A stretch of 64,000 nucleotides of DNA. It comes from Micromonospora sp. NBC_00389 (GTDB taxonomy: Bacteria > Actinomycetota > Actinomycetes > Mycobacteriales > Micromonosporaceae). Positions 58,199-64,000 of this stretch are shown here, in pieces (the first letter of the stretch is position 1; the number at the start of each line of letters is the position of its first letter). The position numbers were made by a program, and so were the translations under genes. The notes beneath the pieces were generated by a model. The model was given only the letters and a program-made list of their open reading frames with translations. It had not been told where the DNA came from and did not search any database. The stretch lies in the NCBI RefSeq assembly GCF_036059255.1, contig NZ_CP107947.1:2170001-2234000 (forward strand), in the 5' to 3' direction.

Positions 58199-58635
58199 CG
58201 GGGCGCCTGCCAACGAACGATGGTCTCGTCGGTGTGCTTGCCGGTTGGGCGGCCGGCGCGGATGCCGTGCCAGCGGATGACGATGCGGACCTCGACCAGG
58301 GTGGTGGCGTCCGGGTGGCGTTCGGCGTACGCGTCGGCGACCTCGGCGAGCAGCGCCGGCTCGGCGGCGTACCGGTTCTGCTGACCCTCGATCTCGGCTC
58401 GGCGGATGCCGGTCGCCTCCTGGCCGAGGTCGATCACTGCGCCGGTGCTGCTCACCCCCTCCACCCGGGTGTCCGGGGCGGGCGCGTTCGGCGGGTTGGA
58501 GGTGGAGTACATCCGGAACGGGCCGAACGGGAAGTCGTCATCGCTGCCCCACAGGGTGCCGACGAGCAGCAGGACGGCACCGAGTGCGGTCGCGCCCAGC
58601 CGGGTCACGCGCCCGCGGGTGGTCAAGTTCTCCAT
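58195..58635 (-). CDS. membrane-anchored HTTM companion protein (DUF5819-like)
   Basis: The 146-aa protein has one N-terminal helix (residues ~11-29, LGATALGAVLLLVGTLWG) and an outside domain starting DDDFPFGPFRMYSTSNPPNA, ending VRIVIRWHGIRAGRPTGK. It precedes the HTTM gene with ATGA overlap, as DUF5819 proteins usually do. Its role is unknown. The pair plus the DCC oxidoreductase probably forms one membrane system. There is no zinc or Cys motif. Confidence 0.75.
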   Translation of the reverse strand: MENLTTRGRVTRLGATALGAVLLLVGTLWGSDDDFPFGPFRMYSTSNPPNAPAPDTRVEGVSSTGAVIDLGQEATGIRRAEIEGQQNRYAAEPALLAEVADAYAERHPDATTLVEVRIVIRWHGIRAGRPTGKHTDETIVRWQAPR

Positions 58636-58740
58636 CAGGTCGTGACGATACGGGATCTACCGGCCGCGTTGATTCCCTCCGTCGGTCAGTTCCCGCTGCC
58701 CGGGTCGGCGACCAGGCGGGCGCGCGTCCGGGTACGACGA

Positions 58741-58767
58741 AGGCCGGGCCCGTACCGGGCCCGGCCT
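58741..58767 (-). terminator. hairpin terminator after trxA
   Basis: A 12-bp perfect stem (AGGCCGGGCCCG / CGGGCCCGGCCT) with a three-base loop, 22 bases behind the thioredoxin stop. Confidence 0.85.
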
Positions 58768-58789
58768 CGCGTGCCGTCGCGGGGACGGC

Positions 58790-59152
58790 TCAGTGCTTGT
58801 GCTCGGCCAGCTGCTTGCGGACGTCGTCCATGTCCAGCGCCTCCACCTGCTCGATCAGGTTCTCCAGCGCGGACTCGGGGAGAGCTCCCGGCTGGGCGAA
58901 GACGATGACGCCGTCGCGGATCGCCATGATCGTCGGGATCGAGCGGATGTCGAACTTGGCGCCCAGCTCCTGCTGCGCCTCGGTGTCGACCTTGCCGAAG
59001 ACGATGTTCTGGTGCTTCTCCGAGGAGCGCTCGTAGACCGGGGCGAACCGCTTGCACGGACCACACCAGTCGGCCCAGAAGTCGACCAGGACGATGCCGT
59101 CGTTGCCGGTCACCTCGTCGAAGTTCGTCGAGGTCAGCTCAACGGTTGCCAT
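58790..59152 (-). CDS. trxA: thioredoxin
   Basis: The 120-aa protein is a classical thioredoxin with active site WCGPCK (Cys30, Cys33), VLVDFWAD before it and the cis-Pro segment IRSIPTIMAI. It reduces cytosolic disulfides and is recycled by thioredoxin reductase. The C-terminal extension (EQVEALDMDDVRKQLAEHKH) is slightly longer than usual. Monocistronic, with the DCC/HTTM system nearby on the other side. Its promoter lies in the 59153-59700 region. Confidence 0.95.
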   Translation of the reverse strand: MATVELTSTNFDEVTGNDGIVLVDFWADWCGPCKRFAPVYERSSEKHQNIVFGKVDTEAQQELGAKFDIRSIPTIMAIRDGVIVFAQPGALPESALENLIEQVEALDMDDVRKQLAEHKH

Positions 59153-59302
59153 TGCACTCTCCGATCACCGCGGTTTATCTACGTCCCGTAGAACCAGGGC
59201 TGACCGTATCGAATTCCCGGGCGGTCGGGCACGAAACGTGCTCCGGGCTGCCTGGGGGCACCGAGGGTTATCGACTGACGTCTGTCCGTCCCGACGTGCG
59301 GA

Positions 59303-59327
59303 ACGCAAGTGCACGACGCACTTGCGT
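59303..59327. other. perfect 10-bp hairpin or operator
   Basis: ACGCAAGTGC (59303-59312) and GCACTTGCGT (59318-59327) are perfect arms around ACGAC. The position, ~150 bases upstream of trxA and ~370 bases before the MaoC gene, suits either an operator or a terminator for a small transcript. Confidence 0.55.
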
Positions 59328-59500
59328 GACCTGCCGTGATGGGAGCGTTTCCAAAGAGATCCACTAGATCGAGCGCTACGAATCGGTAACTTGCCCCTTG
59401 ACAAGGAGGTATCCGGCCTGCAGAGATCGCTGATCAACCCATCCTCGACCACGGAGAGTAGTGTTACAAAAAGGTAAATGTGACTCCCGTCTCTGTCGAA

Positions 59501-59516
59501 CCTACGGTGCCGTAGG
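59501..59516. promoter_or_regulatory. palindrome upstream of the MaoC gene
   Basis: CCTACGG-TG-CCGTAGG is a perfect 7-bp inverted repeat 185-200 bases before the MaoC start. Sites of the type CTACGGxxCCGTAG are used by TetR regulators of lipid genes in actinomycetes. No adjacent TetR gene is present. Confidence 0.5.
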
Positions 59517-59700
59517 GCAGAATTCTCCGCATCAGAGCGTGGGCGGCGGGTGCCGGGGAGGGCCCCGCCGCTCATTGCGTCTCCCCCCGTTCGAGTGACC
59601 GGTGTGACATTTCCGCCGGGGTCGCGCCCCACGGGTCGCCTTAACCACCGGTAAGGCATGCTGTGCCGAACTCCATCGCCGCCCGTCGAAGGGGACCAGG

Positions 59701-60216
59701 ATGCAGTTCGGCCGTTACTACGAGGAGTTCGAGGTCGGAGCGGTCTACCGGCACTGGCCGGGCAAGACCGTCACCGAGTACGACGACCACCTCTTCTGCC
59801 TGCTCACCATGAACCACCACCCGCTGCACATGGACGCGCACTACGCCGAGACGGCCAGCCAGTTCAAGCGCAACGTCGTGGTCGGCAACTACATCTACTC
59901 GCTGCTGCTCGGCATGTCGGTGCCGGATGTCAGCGGCAAGGCGATCGCCAACCTGGAGGTCGAGTCGCTGCGACACGTGGCGCCCACCTTCCACGGCGAC
60001 ACCATCTACGGCGAGACCACCGTGCTGGACAAGCGCGAGTCCGGCTCCAAGCCCGACCGGGGCGTGGTGTCGGTGGAGACCCGCGGCTACAACCAGGACG
60101 GCACCATGGTCTGCGTCTTCCGCCGCAAGGTCATGGTCCCCAAGCGGGAGTACGCGGCCAGCGCCGTCCCCGACGGAGTGGACCCGGAGCGACCCAGCTT
60201 CCCCGAGCCGCGCTGA
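59701..60216 (+). CDS. MaoC-family (hotdog) dehydratase/hydratase
   Basis: The 171-aa protein opens with QFGRYYEEFEVGAVYRHWPG, the MaoC/FAS1-N-type start, followed by the active-site strand LLTMNHHPLHMD (residues ~35-46) and the hotdog helix FKRNVVVGNYIYSLLLGMSV. Enzymes of this group hydrate 2-enoyl-CoA, including mesaconyl-CoA. Neighbouring lyase and acyl-CoA dehydrogenase genes (within 12 kb) would suit a branched dicarboxylic CoA route. GAAGGGGACCAGG precedes the ATG. A hairpin ends the transcript. Confidence 0.88.
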   Translation: MQFGRYYEEFEVGAVYRHWPGKTVTEYDDHLFCLLTMNHHPLHMDAHYAETASQFKRNVVVGNYIYSLLLGMSVPDVSGKAIANLEVESLRHVAPTFHGDTIYGETTVLDKRESGSKPDRGVVSVETRGYNQDGTMVCVFRRKVMVPKREYAASAVPDGVDPERPSFPEPR

Positions 60217-60251
60217 GCACCGCGGCGGATCGACTTCCGCCGACCCGGGCT

Positions 60252-60282
60252 CCTTCCCCGCATCAGGTTCTGCTGGGGAAGG
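60252..60282 (+). terminator. hairpin terminator after the MaoC gene
   Basis: CCTTCCCC (60252-60259) pairs with GGGGAAGG (60275-60282) over a 15-base loop and is followed by GGGCCCTTTT. Confidence 0.8.
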
Positions 60283-60327
60283 GGCCCTTTTCCCGTTTCG
60301 GGGCATATGCTGACGCCGGAGGTTCCG

Positions 60328-60843
60328 ATGAGCCACTCCGTCGCCGGAGAGCCGCCCTCTGCCGGCCGCCGAGCCGCACCCTTGACGACCGCTGTCTACT
60401 CCGCCGCCGAGTGGGAACTGCTCACCAGCCTGCCCGGTCAGGTCCTCGTGGCCGCCGCCGCGCCCGGTCCCGGCCGTCCGGAACGGGGGGTCATGGCGGG
60501 CCTGGCCGGCCTGGATGCCGTGGCCGCCGGCCGGGCGTTCGACAGCGACCTGGTCCGCGCGGTGGTCGCCGCCATCTACGCCCGCCACGACGGCACCCCG
60601 GCGCCTGTCGAGCGGCTCACCGACCTCGTGGACCTGCTGGCGGCCTGCCGGGCGGCGGTCCGGGTCCTGCACCGGCGCGCCGACCCCGCCGACTCCGCCG
60701 CGTACCGCCAGTGGGTGCAGTCGGTCGCGGCCCGGGTCTGCCGGGTGGTGCCCGGCCCCCGCGAGCATCCGGCGGGCCAGCCGGCCAGCCCGGCCGACCG
60801 GCGCTTCCTGGACCGGCTCGGTGGCGCGCTGGGGCTGGGCTGA
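60328..60843 (+). CDS. hypothetical protein (171 aa)
   Basis: No family was recognised. The protein is soluble and Ala/Arg-rich, and predicted to be mostly helical (VYSAAEWELLTSLPGQVLVA, LTDLVDLLAACRAAVRVLHR, AAYRQWVQSVAARVCRVVPG). The ATG at 60328 is preferred since CGGAGG lies six bases before it. It is followed after 46 bases by a SpoU methyltransferase gene on the same strand, so the two may be co-transcribed. Confidence 0.65.
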   Translation: MSHSVAGEPPSAGRRAAPLTTAVYSAAEWELLTSLPGQVLVAAAAPGPGRPERGVMAGLAGLDAVAAGRAFDSDLVRAVVAAIYARHDGTPAPVERLTDLVDLLAACRAAVRVLHRRADPADSAAYRQWVQSVAARVCRVVPGPREHPAGQPASPADRRFLDRLGGALGLG

Positions 60844-60889
60844 ACCGGCAGCCCGGCGTGGCGCGCGCCGACCGTGTCCGTACCCTCTG

Positions 60890-61519
60890 ATGACCGTGAC
60901 CGACGACCAGTTCGAGGTGGGCGTGGGCCCCTGGCCAGGGGACCCGCCGGACGACCCGCGCTACGACCCGCAGTTGCTGGCCGAGGGGGACCGGCGCAAC
61001 GTGGTCGACCGCTACCGCTACTGGCGGCACGAGGCGATCGTCGCGGACCTCGACCTGCACCGGCACGGCTTTCACGTCGCCATCGAGAACTGGCAGCACG
61101 ATTTCAACATCGGCACGGTGGTCCGCAACGCGAACGCGTTCCTCGCCGCCGAGGTGCACATCGTCGGACGGCGTCGGTGGAACCGGCGCGGCGCCATGGT
61201 GACCGATCGCTACCAGCACGTCCGGCACCACGAGACCATCGAGGAGTTCGTCGGCTGGGCGGCCGAGCGAGGGCTGCCGGTGTTCGGTATCGACAACCTG
61301 CCCGGCTCGCGCCCGCTGGAGACCGGCACCCTGCCGCGGGACTGCGTGCTGCTGTTCGGCCAGGAGGGGCCCGGTCTCTCCGAACCGGCGCGCGCCGCCT
61401 GCGCCCAGCTCTACTCCATCGCCCAGTACGGCTCCACCCGGTCGATCAACGCGGGCGTGGCCAGCGGCATCGCCATGCACGCCTGGATCCGTACCCACGC
61501 CGGCCCGCCGCCGGACTGA
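60890..61519 (+). CDS. SpoU/TrmH-family RNA 2'-O-methyltransferase
   Basis: The 209-aa protein has the SPOUT motifs: motif 1 NIGTVVRNANAF (residues ~75-86), motif 2 LFGQEGPGLSEPA (~156-168) and motif 3 SINAGVASGIAMHAW (~187-201), which form the knotted SAM site. A variable N-terminal part (~60 residues) precedes. It methylates tRNA or rRNA ribose; the target base cannot be assigned. The ATG at 60890 (MTVTDDQFEVG) is used. Confidence 0.9.
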   Translation: MTVTDDQFEVGVGPWPGDPPDDPRYDPQLLAEGDRRNVVDRYRYWRHEAIVADLDLHRHGFHVAIENWQHDFNIGTVVRNANAFLAAEVHIVGRRRWNRRGAMVTDRYQHVRHHETIEEFVGWAAERGLPVFGIDNLPGSRPLETGTLPRDCVLLFGQEGPGLSEPARAACAQLYSIAQYGSTRSINAGVASGIAMHAWIRTHAGPPPD

Positions 61520-61586
61520 CCCCCGCTCGGTGCCGAATCGGACTGTCCGGCTTGACGTGCCGGTGGTCCGGGGTGACGGTGGGGAT

Positions 61587-62291
61587 GTGAGTGTCGCGGT
61601 GAGTTGTCCGAGATGCGGGGGCCCAGTGCGGGCGCCGGATCTGATGCACACCGAATCGAGGTGCCTGCGCTGCGGCCCGGTGCCGCCGCTGCACGTGCCC
61701 GAGCACATCGGAGCGGAGATCGTGGCGAGCGTGGTGGACCGGATCACCGCGACCGCGGGTCCACCCGGTACCCCGCTGTGGTGCCCGTGGCCACTACCGC
61801 TCGGCTGGACCCTGACCGGTGTGGCGTACGCCGGGGACGACCGGACGGGAGTGCGGGCGACCGCGGTGGCCTGCGCCGGCCCGGCGCCGCTCGGTGGTGG
61901 CCCGGCGGACCTGGTTTTCGTGGCCGAGGAGCCGGGCGTGGGCCTGGGCACCAGGCTGGCCGGCCTGGCCGGTCCGGACCCCGGGCCGGAGTTGGTCGAC
62001 GCGTTGACCGACCCCGGGCCAGGTCACCCCGAGCACGTCGGGCAGGCCCGGATCCGGGTCGGCGGGCACCCAACTCCACTGTGGCTGGTGAATTCGCCGA
62101 CGGATCGAAGCGCGTACGCCGGCGAGGCTCGGGGAATGTGGCTGCATGCGATAGCCTGGCCGGCGAGTGCGGGTCACCTACTCGCGGAAGATGTCGTGCT
62201 ACACGACCTGACCGAGTGGACTCCGCCCGAACTCGTGTACGGCGCACCGTCCCCGTACCTGCCCGGGAGGCCTGACAACCTTCCGGATTGA
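61587..62291 (+). CDS. DUF6758-type zinc-ribbon protein
   Basis: The 234-aa protein begins with a zinc ribbon (CPRCGG at residues ~7-12 and CLRCGP at ~27-32) and continues WCPWPLPLGWTLTGVAYAGD, CAGPAPLGGGPADL and VFVAEEPGVGLGTRLAGLAG, the pattern of DUF6758 proteins of actinomycetes. Function unknown. It ends AYAGEARGMWLHAIAWPASA-type sequence. The GTG at 61587 puts the first Cys near the N-terminus; GTG 61530 in frame would add 19 residues. Confidence 0.87.
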   Translation: MSVAVSCPRCGGPVRAPDLMHTESRCLRCGPVPPLHVPEHIGAEIVASVVDRITATAGPPGTPLWCPWPLPLGWTLTGVAYAGDDRTGVRATAVACAGPAPLGGGPADLVFVAEEPGVGLGTRLAGLAGPDPGPELVDALTDPGPGHPEHVGQARIRVGGHPTPLWLVNSPTDRSAYAGEARGMWLHAIAWPASAGHLLAEDVVLHDLTEWTPPELVYGAPSPYLPGRPDNLPD

Positions 62292-62390
62292 CGGAGAACG
62301 GTCGCAGATATTCACTGTACGACACCACACTGATACTCTGGGTGCCGCTGCGGTAATGGGACCCGGCGCCGCGCGAGAGGATGGCCCGCC

Positions 62391-62549
62391 ATGGTCAAGA
62401 AGGTCCTCACCTGGGCCGGAATCGCATTCTTGATCTTCTTCGTCGCCTACCGGCCAAACTCGGCGGCGGATGTGTTCAAGTCGCTCGGCGGCGGGATCGT
62501 CGACATCGCCCAGGGATTCGGCGACTTCTTCACCAGCCTCGTCGCCTAA
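62391..62549 (+). CDS. 52-aa single-helix membrane protein
   Basis: MVKKVLTWAGIAFLIFFVAY is followed by a polar part and an amphipathic SLGGGIVDIAQGFGDFFTSL, ending LVA. It has one membrane helix near the N-terminus. It starts 99 bases behind the DUF6758 gene, ends six bases before the PH-domain gene and is probably co-transcribed with it. Small proteins of this pattern occur in the same place in relatives, which supports it being real. Confidence 0.75.
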   Translation: MVKKVLTWAGIAFLIFFVAYRPNSAADVFKSLGGGIVDIAQGFGDFFTSLVA

Positions 62550-62555
62550 CCGTCG

Positions 62556-63431
62556 ATGGGCAGCCCCTCCGGTCCACCCTTCGACCCGGACGACCCCGAT
62601 CGGGCCCGCCGGGAGCGCGACACCGAGCCGATTCCGCGGATCGGGCCAGACGACGGCCCGGGCTACGGTGCCGGGCCCGGCCTGTCCGACGGTCCGTCCC
62701 TATCGGACGACGTCGGCTACGGCGATGGGCCCGGCTATGCCGGCGAGGGTCGTTCCGGTCGCGCCTGGATCCGTGATCCAGAGGCCGGCTACCAGCCGCC
62801 GCAGATCTCCGAGGACGAGCTGGCCGGGTTGCGCGCCGACGCGACCGGCTCGACTCCCCGGCGAGTGCTGCCACTGGAGGACGAGCCCAGCTCCCTGGTC
62901 GCCCGCTACCTCTTCCCCACCGAGCGCTACCGGGGTGAGTGGAAGCGGCACTGGATCCACCTCACCACCCCGCTGTTGATCGGCATCGCGGCGACCTTCG
63001 TGCTCGGTTACCTCTCCGGCTTCCTCGCCGGGCAGAACGTGGGCGCGCTGACCACCATCGCCGTGCTGCTCTGGTTCGCGGTGATGGGTTGGGTGGCCTG
63101 GAAGGTCGCCGACTGGTGGTATGACCGGTTCATTCTGACCAACAAGCGGGTCATGGTGGTCAACGGCATCATCACCCGCCGGGTCGCCATGATGCCGCTG
63201 GTCCGGGTCACCGACATGAAGTACGAGCAGACGCCGAGCGGCCGGGCACTCAACTACGGCACCTTCGTGCTGGAGTCCGCCGGCCAGGAGCAGGCGCTGC
63301 GCGAGATCAAGAACCTGCCCAACCCGAACGAGCTCTACCTGCGAGTGGTCGAGGAGATGTACGAGCCGCAGGCGGTCGAGGCCCGGCTGGGCAAGGAGGC
63401 CGACGAGGCCAAGGCCGACGACGGGGCGTGA
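62556..63431 (+). CDS. PH-domain (bPH2) membrane protein
   Basis: The 291-aa protein has a long disordered Gly/Asp-rich leader (residues ~1-105), two helices (~130-190: LLIGIAATFVLGYLSGFLAG and TTIAVLLWFAVMGWVAWKVA) and a bPH2 domain with RFILTNKRVMVVNGIITRRV and RVTDMKYEQTPSGRALNYGT. The family is membrane-bound with unknown role. It ends with an Ala/Glu-rich tail. The small membrane protein gene six bases upstream is likely its partner. Confidence 0.87.
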   Translation: MGSPSGPPFDPDDPDRARRERDTEPIPRIGPDDGPGYGAGPGLSDGPSLSDDVGYGDGPGYAGEGRSGRAWIRDPEAGYQPPQISEDELAGLRADATGSTPRRVLPLEDEPSSLVARYLFPTERYRGEWKRHWIHLTTPLLIGIAATFVLGYLSGFLAGQNVGALTTIAVLLWFAVMGWVAWKVADWWYDRFILTNKRVMVVNGIITRRVAMMPLVRVTDMKYEQTPSGRALNYGTFVLESAGQEQALREIKNLPNPNELYLRVVEEMYEPQAVEARLGKEADEAKADDGA

Positions 63432-63532
63432 AGGTTTTCGTCCGAACATCGGAGCAAGTGCGCACCTTTCGTCATGGACCGGAGCGCCTCTGACGTGGCA
63501 CTCTGCCAGGACGGCTGGGGCGCGGAGGTGCG

Positions 63533-64000
63533 ATGGTGGCGAGCAGGGACCCGTTGGAGGAGGAGTTTCGCGACTTCGTCGCGGCTCGCTCCGCCGCCCT
63601 GCTGCGCACCGCGTATCTGCTCACCGGCGACTGGGCCACGGCCGAAGACCTGCTCCAGACGGCACTGACCAAGACCTACCTGGCGTGGAAGCGGCTCGGC
63701 GGGATCGAGGCCGTCGAGCCGTACGCCCGCCGCGTGATGGTCAATACATCGACGAGTTGGTGGCGGCGGCGCTGGCACGGTGAGCGCCCCACCGAGGTGC
63801 TGCCCGAGCGGGCCGGCGTCGACGAGATCGAACAGCAACTGGATCGTGACCTTCTCTGGCGGCACCTCAGAGAGCTGCCCAACCGGCAGCGGGCGGTGCT
63901 GGTGCTGCGCTACTACGAGGACATGTCGGAGGCGCAGACCGCCGCGATGCTCGACATCTCCCCGGGCACGGTGAAGAGCCAGGCCTCCCGGGCGCTGTCC
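63533..64000 (+). CDS. SigE-family (ECF) RNA polymerase sigma factor, 3' end outside the window
   Basis: The frame from ATG 63533 (or GTG 63536) is open to the right edge. Region 2 is FRDFVAARSAALLRTAYLLT with DWATAEDLLQTALTK, and region 4 LRELPNRQRAVLVLRYYEDM with SPGTVKSQASRALS. It is the third sigma factor of this subfamily in the window. GGAGGTGCG stands before the start. The remaining residues, and any membrane partner, lie beyond the edge. Confidence 0.92.
   Translation, partial: MVASRDPLEEEFRDFVAARSAALLRTAYLLTGDWATAEDLLQTALTKTYLAWKRLGGIEAVEPYARRVMVNTSTSWWRRRWHGERPTEVLPERAGVDEIEQQLDRDLLWRHLRELPNRQRAVLVLRYYEDMSEAQTAAMLDISPGTVKSQASRALS

Larger units (their letters stand above)
59153..59700. 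other. 548-bp intergenic region between trxA and the MaoC gene
   Basis: No convincing gene was found; frames on both strands lack family character. The region holds a 10-bp perfect hairpin (59303-59327), a TTGACA box at 59398-59403 followed by AAGGAGGT, and a 7-bp palindrome (59501-59516). It should carry the promoters of trxA (leftward) and of the MaoC gene (rightward). Confidence 0.6.

Noticed and set aside
59165..59659. 164-aa minus-strand frame in the trxA/MaoC gap
   Set aside because: Arg/Ser-rich with many rare combinations and no family; it covers the palindromes and promoter region.

Overview
The window is chromosomal DNA of a very GC-rich actinomycete, most likely Micromonosporaceae (Micromonospora-like). 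The signs are very high GC, frequent GTG/TTG starts, ATGA/GTGA stop-start overlaps, SigE-family sigma factors, KorAB, CmlR/Cmx-type efflux, DUF3117, DUF4190 and DUF6758 proteins, and a gene order that partly follows the Mycobacterium tuberculosis Rv1207-Rv1232 block. No database search was possible. Family names rest on recognised motifs, and organism-level statements are inference.

Positions 1-14,000 are an accessory, rearranged zone. It holds a hydrolase cut by the window edge, wrecks of IS256-, IS5- and integrase-type genes, an AraC DNA-binding domain without its sensor domain, and a complete IS4-family element (3714-5217) with 21-bp identical ends and a 10-bp target duplication, inserted right at the stop codon of an endonuclease/exonuclease/phosphatase gene. 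Between these lie small regulator-plus-effector units: TetR with an NmrA-like reductase and a PPOX protein, LysR opposite an EamA exporter, AraC opposite Ohr, and a DHA2 exporter. A tRNA-Arg(CCT) gene beside the integrase wreck marks the inner border.

Positions 14,000-26,300 hold a CPBP protease/histidine kinase/response regulator operon, a LppX-like lipoprotein, a PopR-like regulator and solitary ClpP with a two-box operator between them, a SigE-family sigma factor with a membrane partner, a TrkA-type potassium channel, a MarR/azoreductase divergent pair and the KorAB 2-oxoacid:ferredoxin oxidoreductase.

Positions 26,500-43,900 are conserved actinobacterial core: an orphan NuoA, a FolP2-like DHPS paralogue that has lost key residues, a DivIVA-like protein, SRPBCC protein, Tag glycosylase, PaaX/PaaG-like pair, DUF3117, leucyl aminopeptidase, O-methyltransferase, HtrA, TatB, Mrp, DUF1003 and MgtE-N/CBS proteins. 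The order resembles the M. tuberculosis one, but the sigE-rseA pair expected between the methyltransferase and htrA is missing.

Positions 43,900-64,000 carry a second sigma factor with membrane partner, short-chain dehydrogenases, and a CitE-type lyase, acyl-CoA dehydrogenase and MaoC hydratase that may serve one CoA-ester route. They also carry two DUF4190 proteins, a Cmx-type chloramphenicol exporter beside an IS481 remnant, a DCC/HTTM/DUF5819-like unit with overlapping convergent genes, thioredoxin, a SpoU methyltransferase, a 52-aa membrane protein, a PH-domain membrane protein and the start of a third SigE-family sigma factor. Several strong perfect-stem hairpins act as likely terminators.
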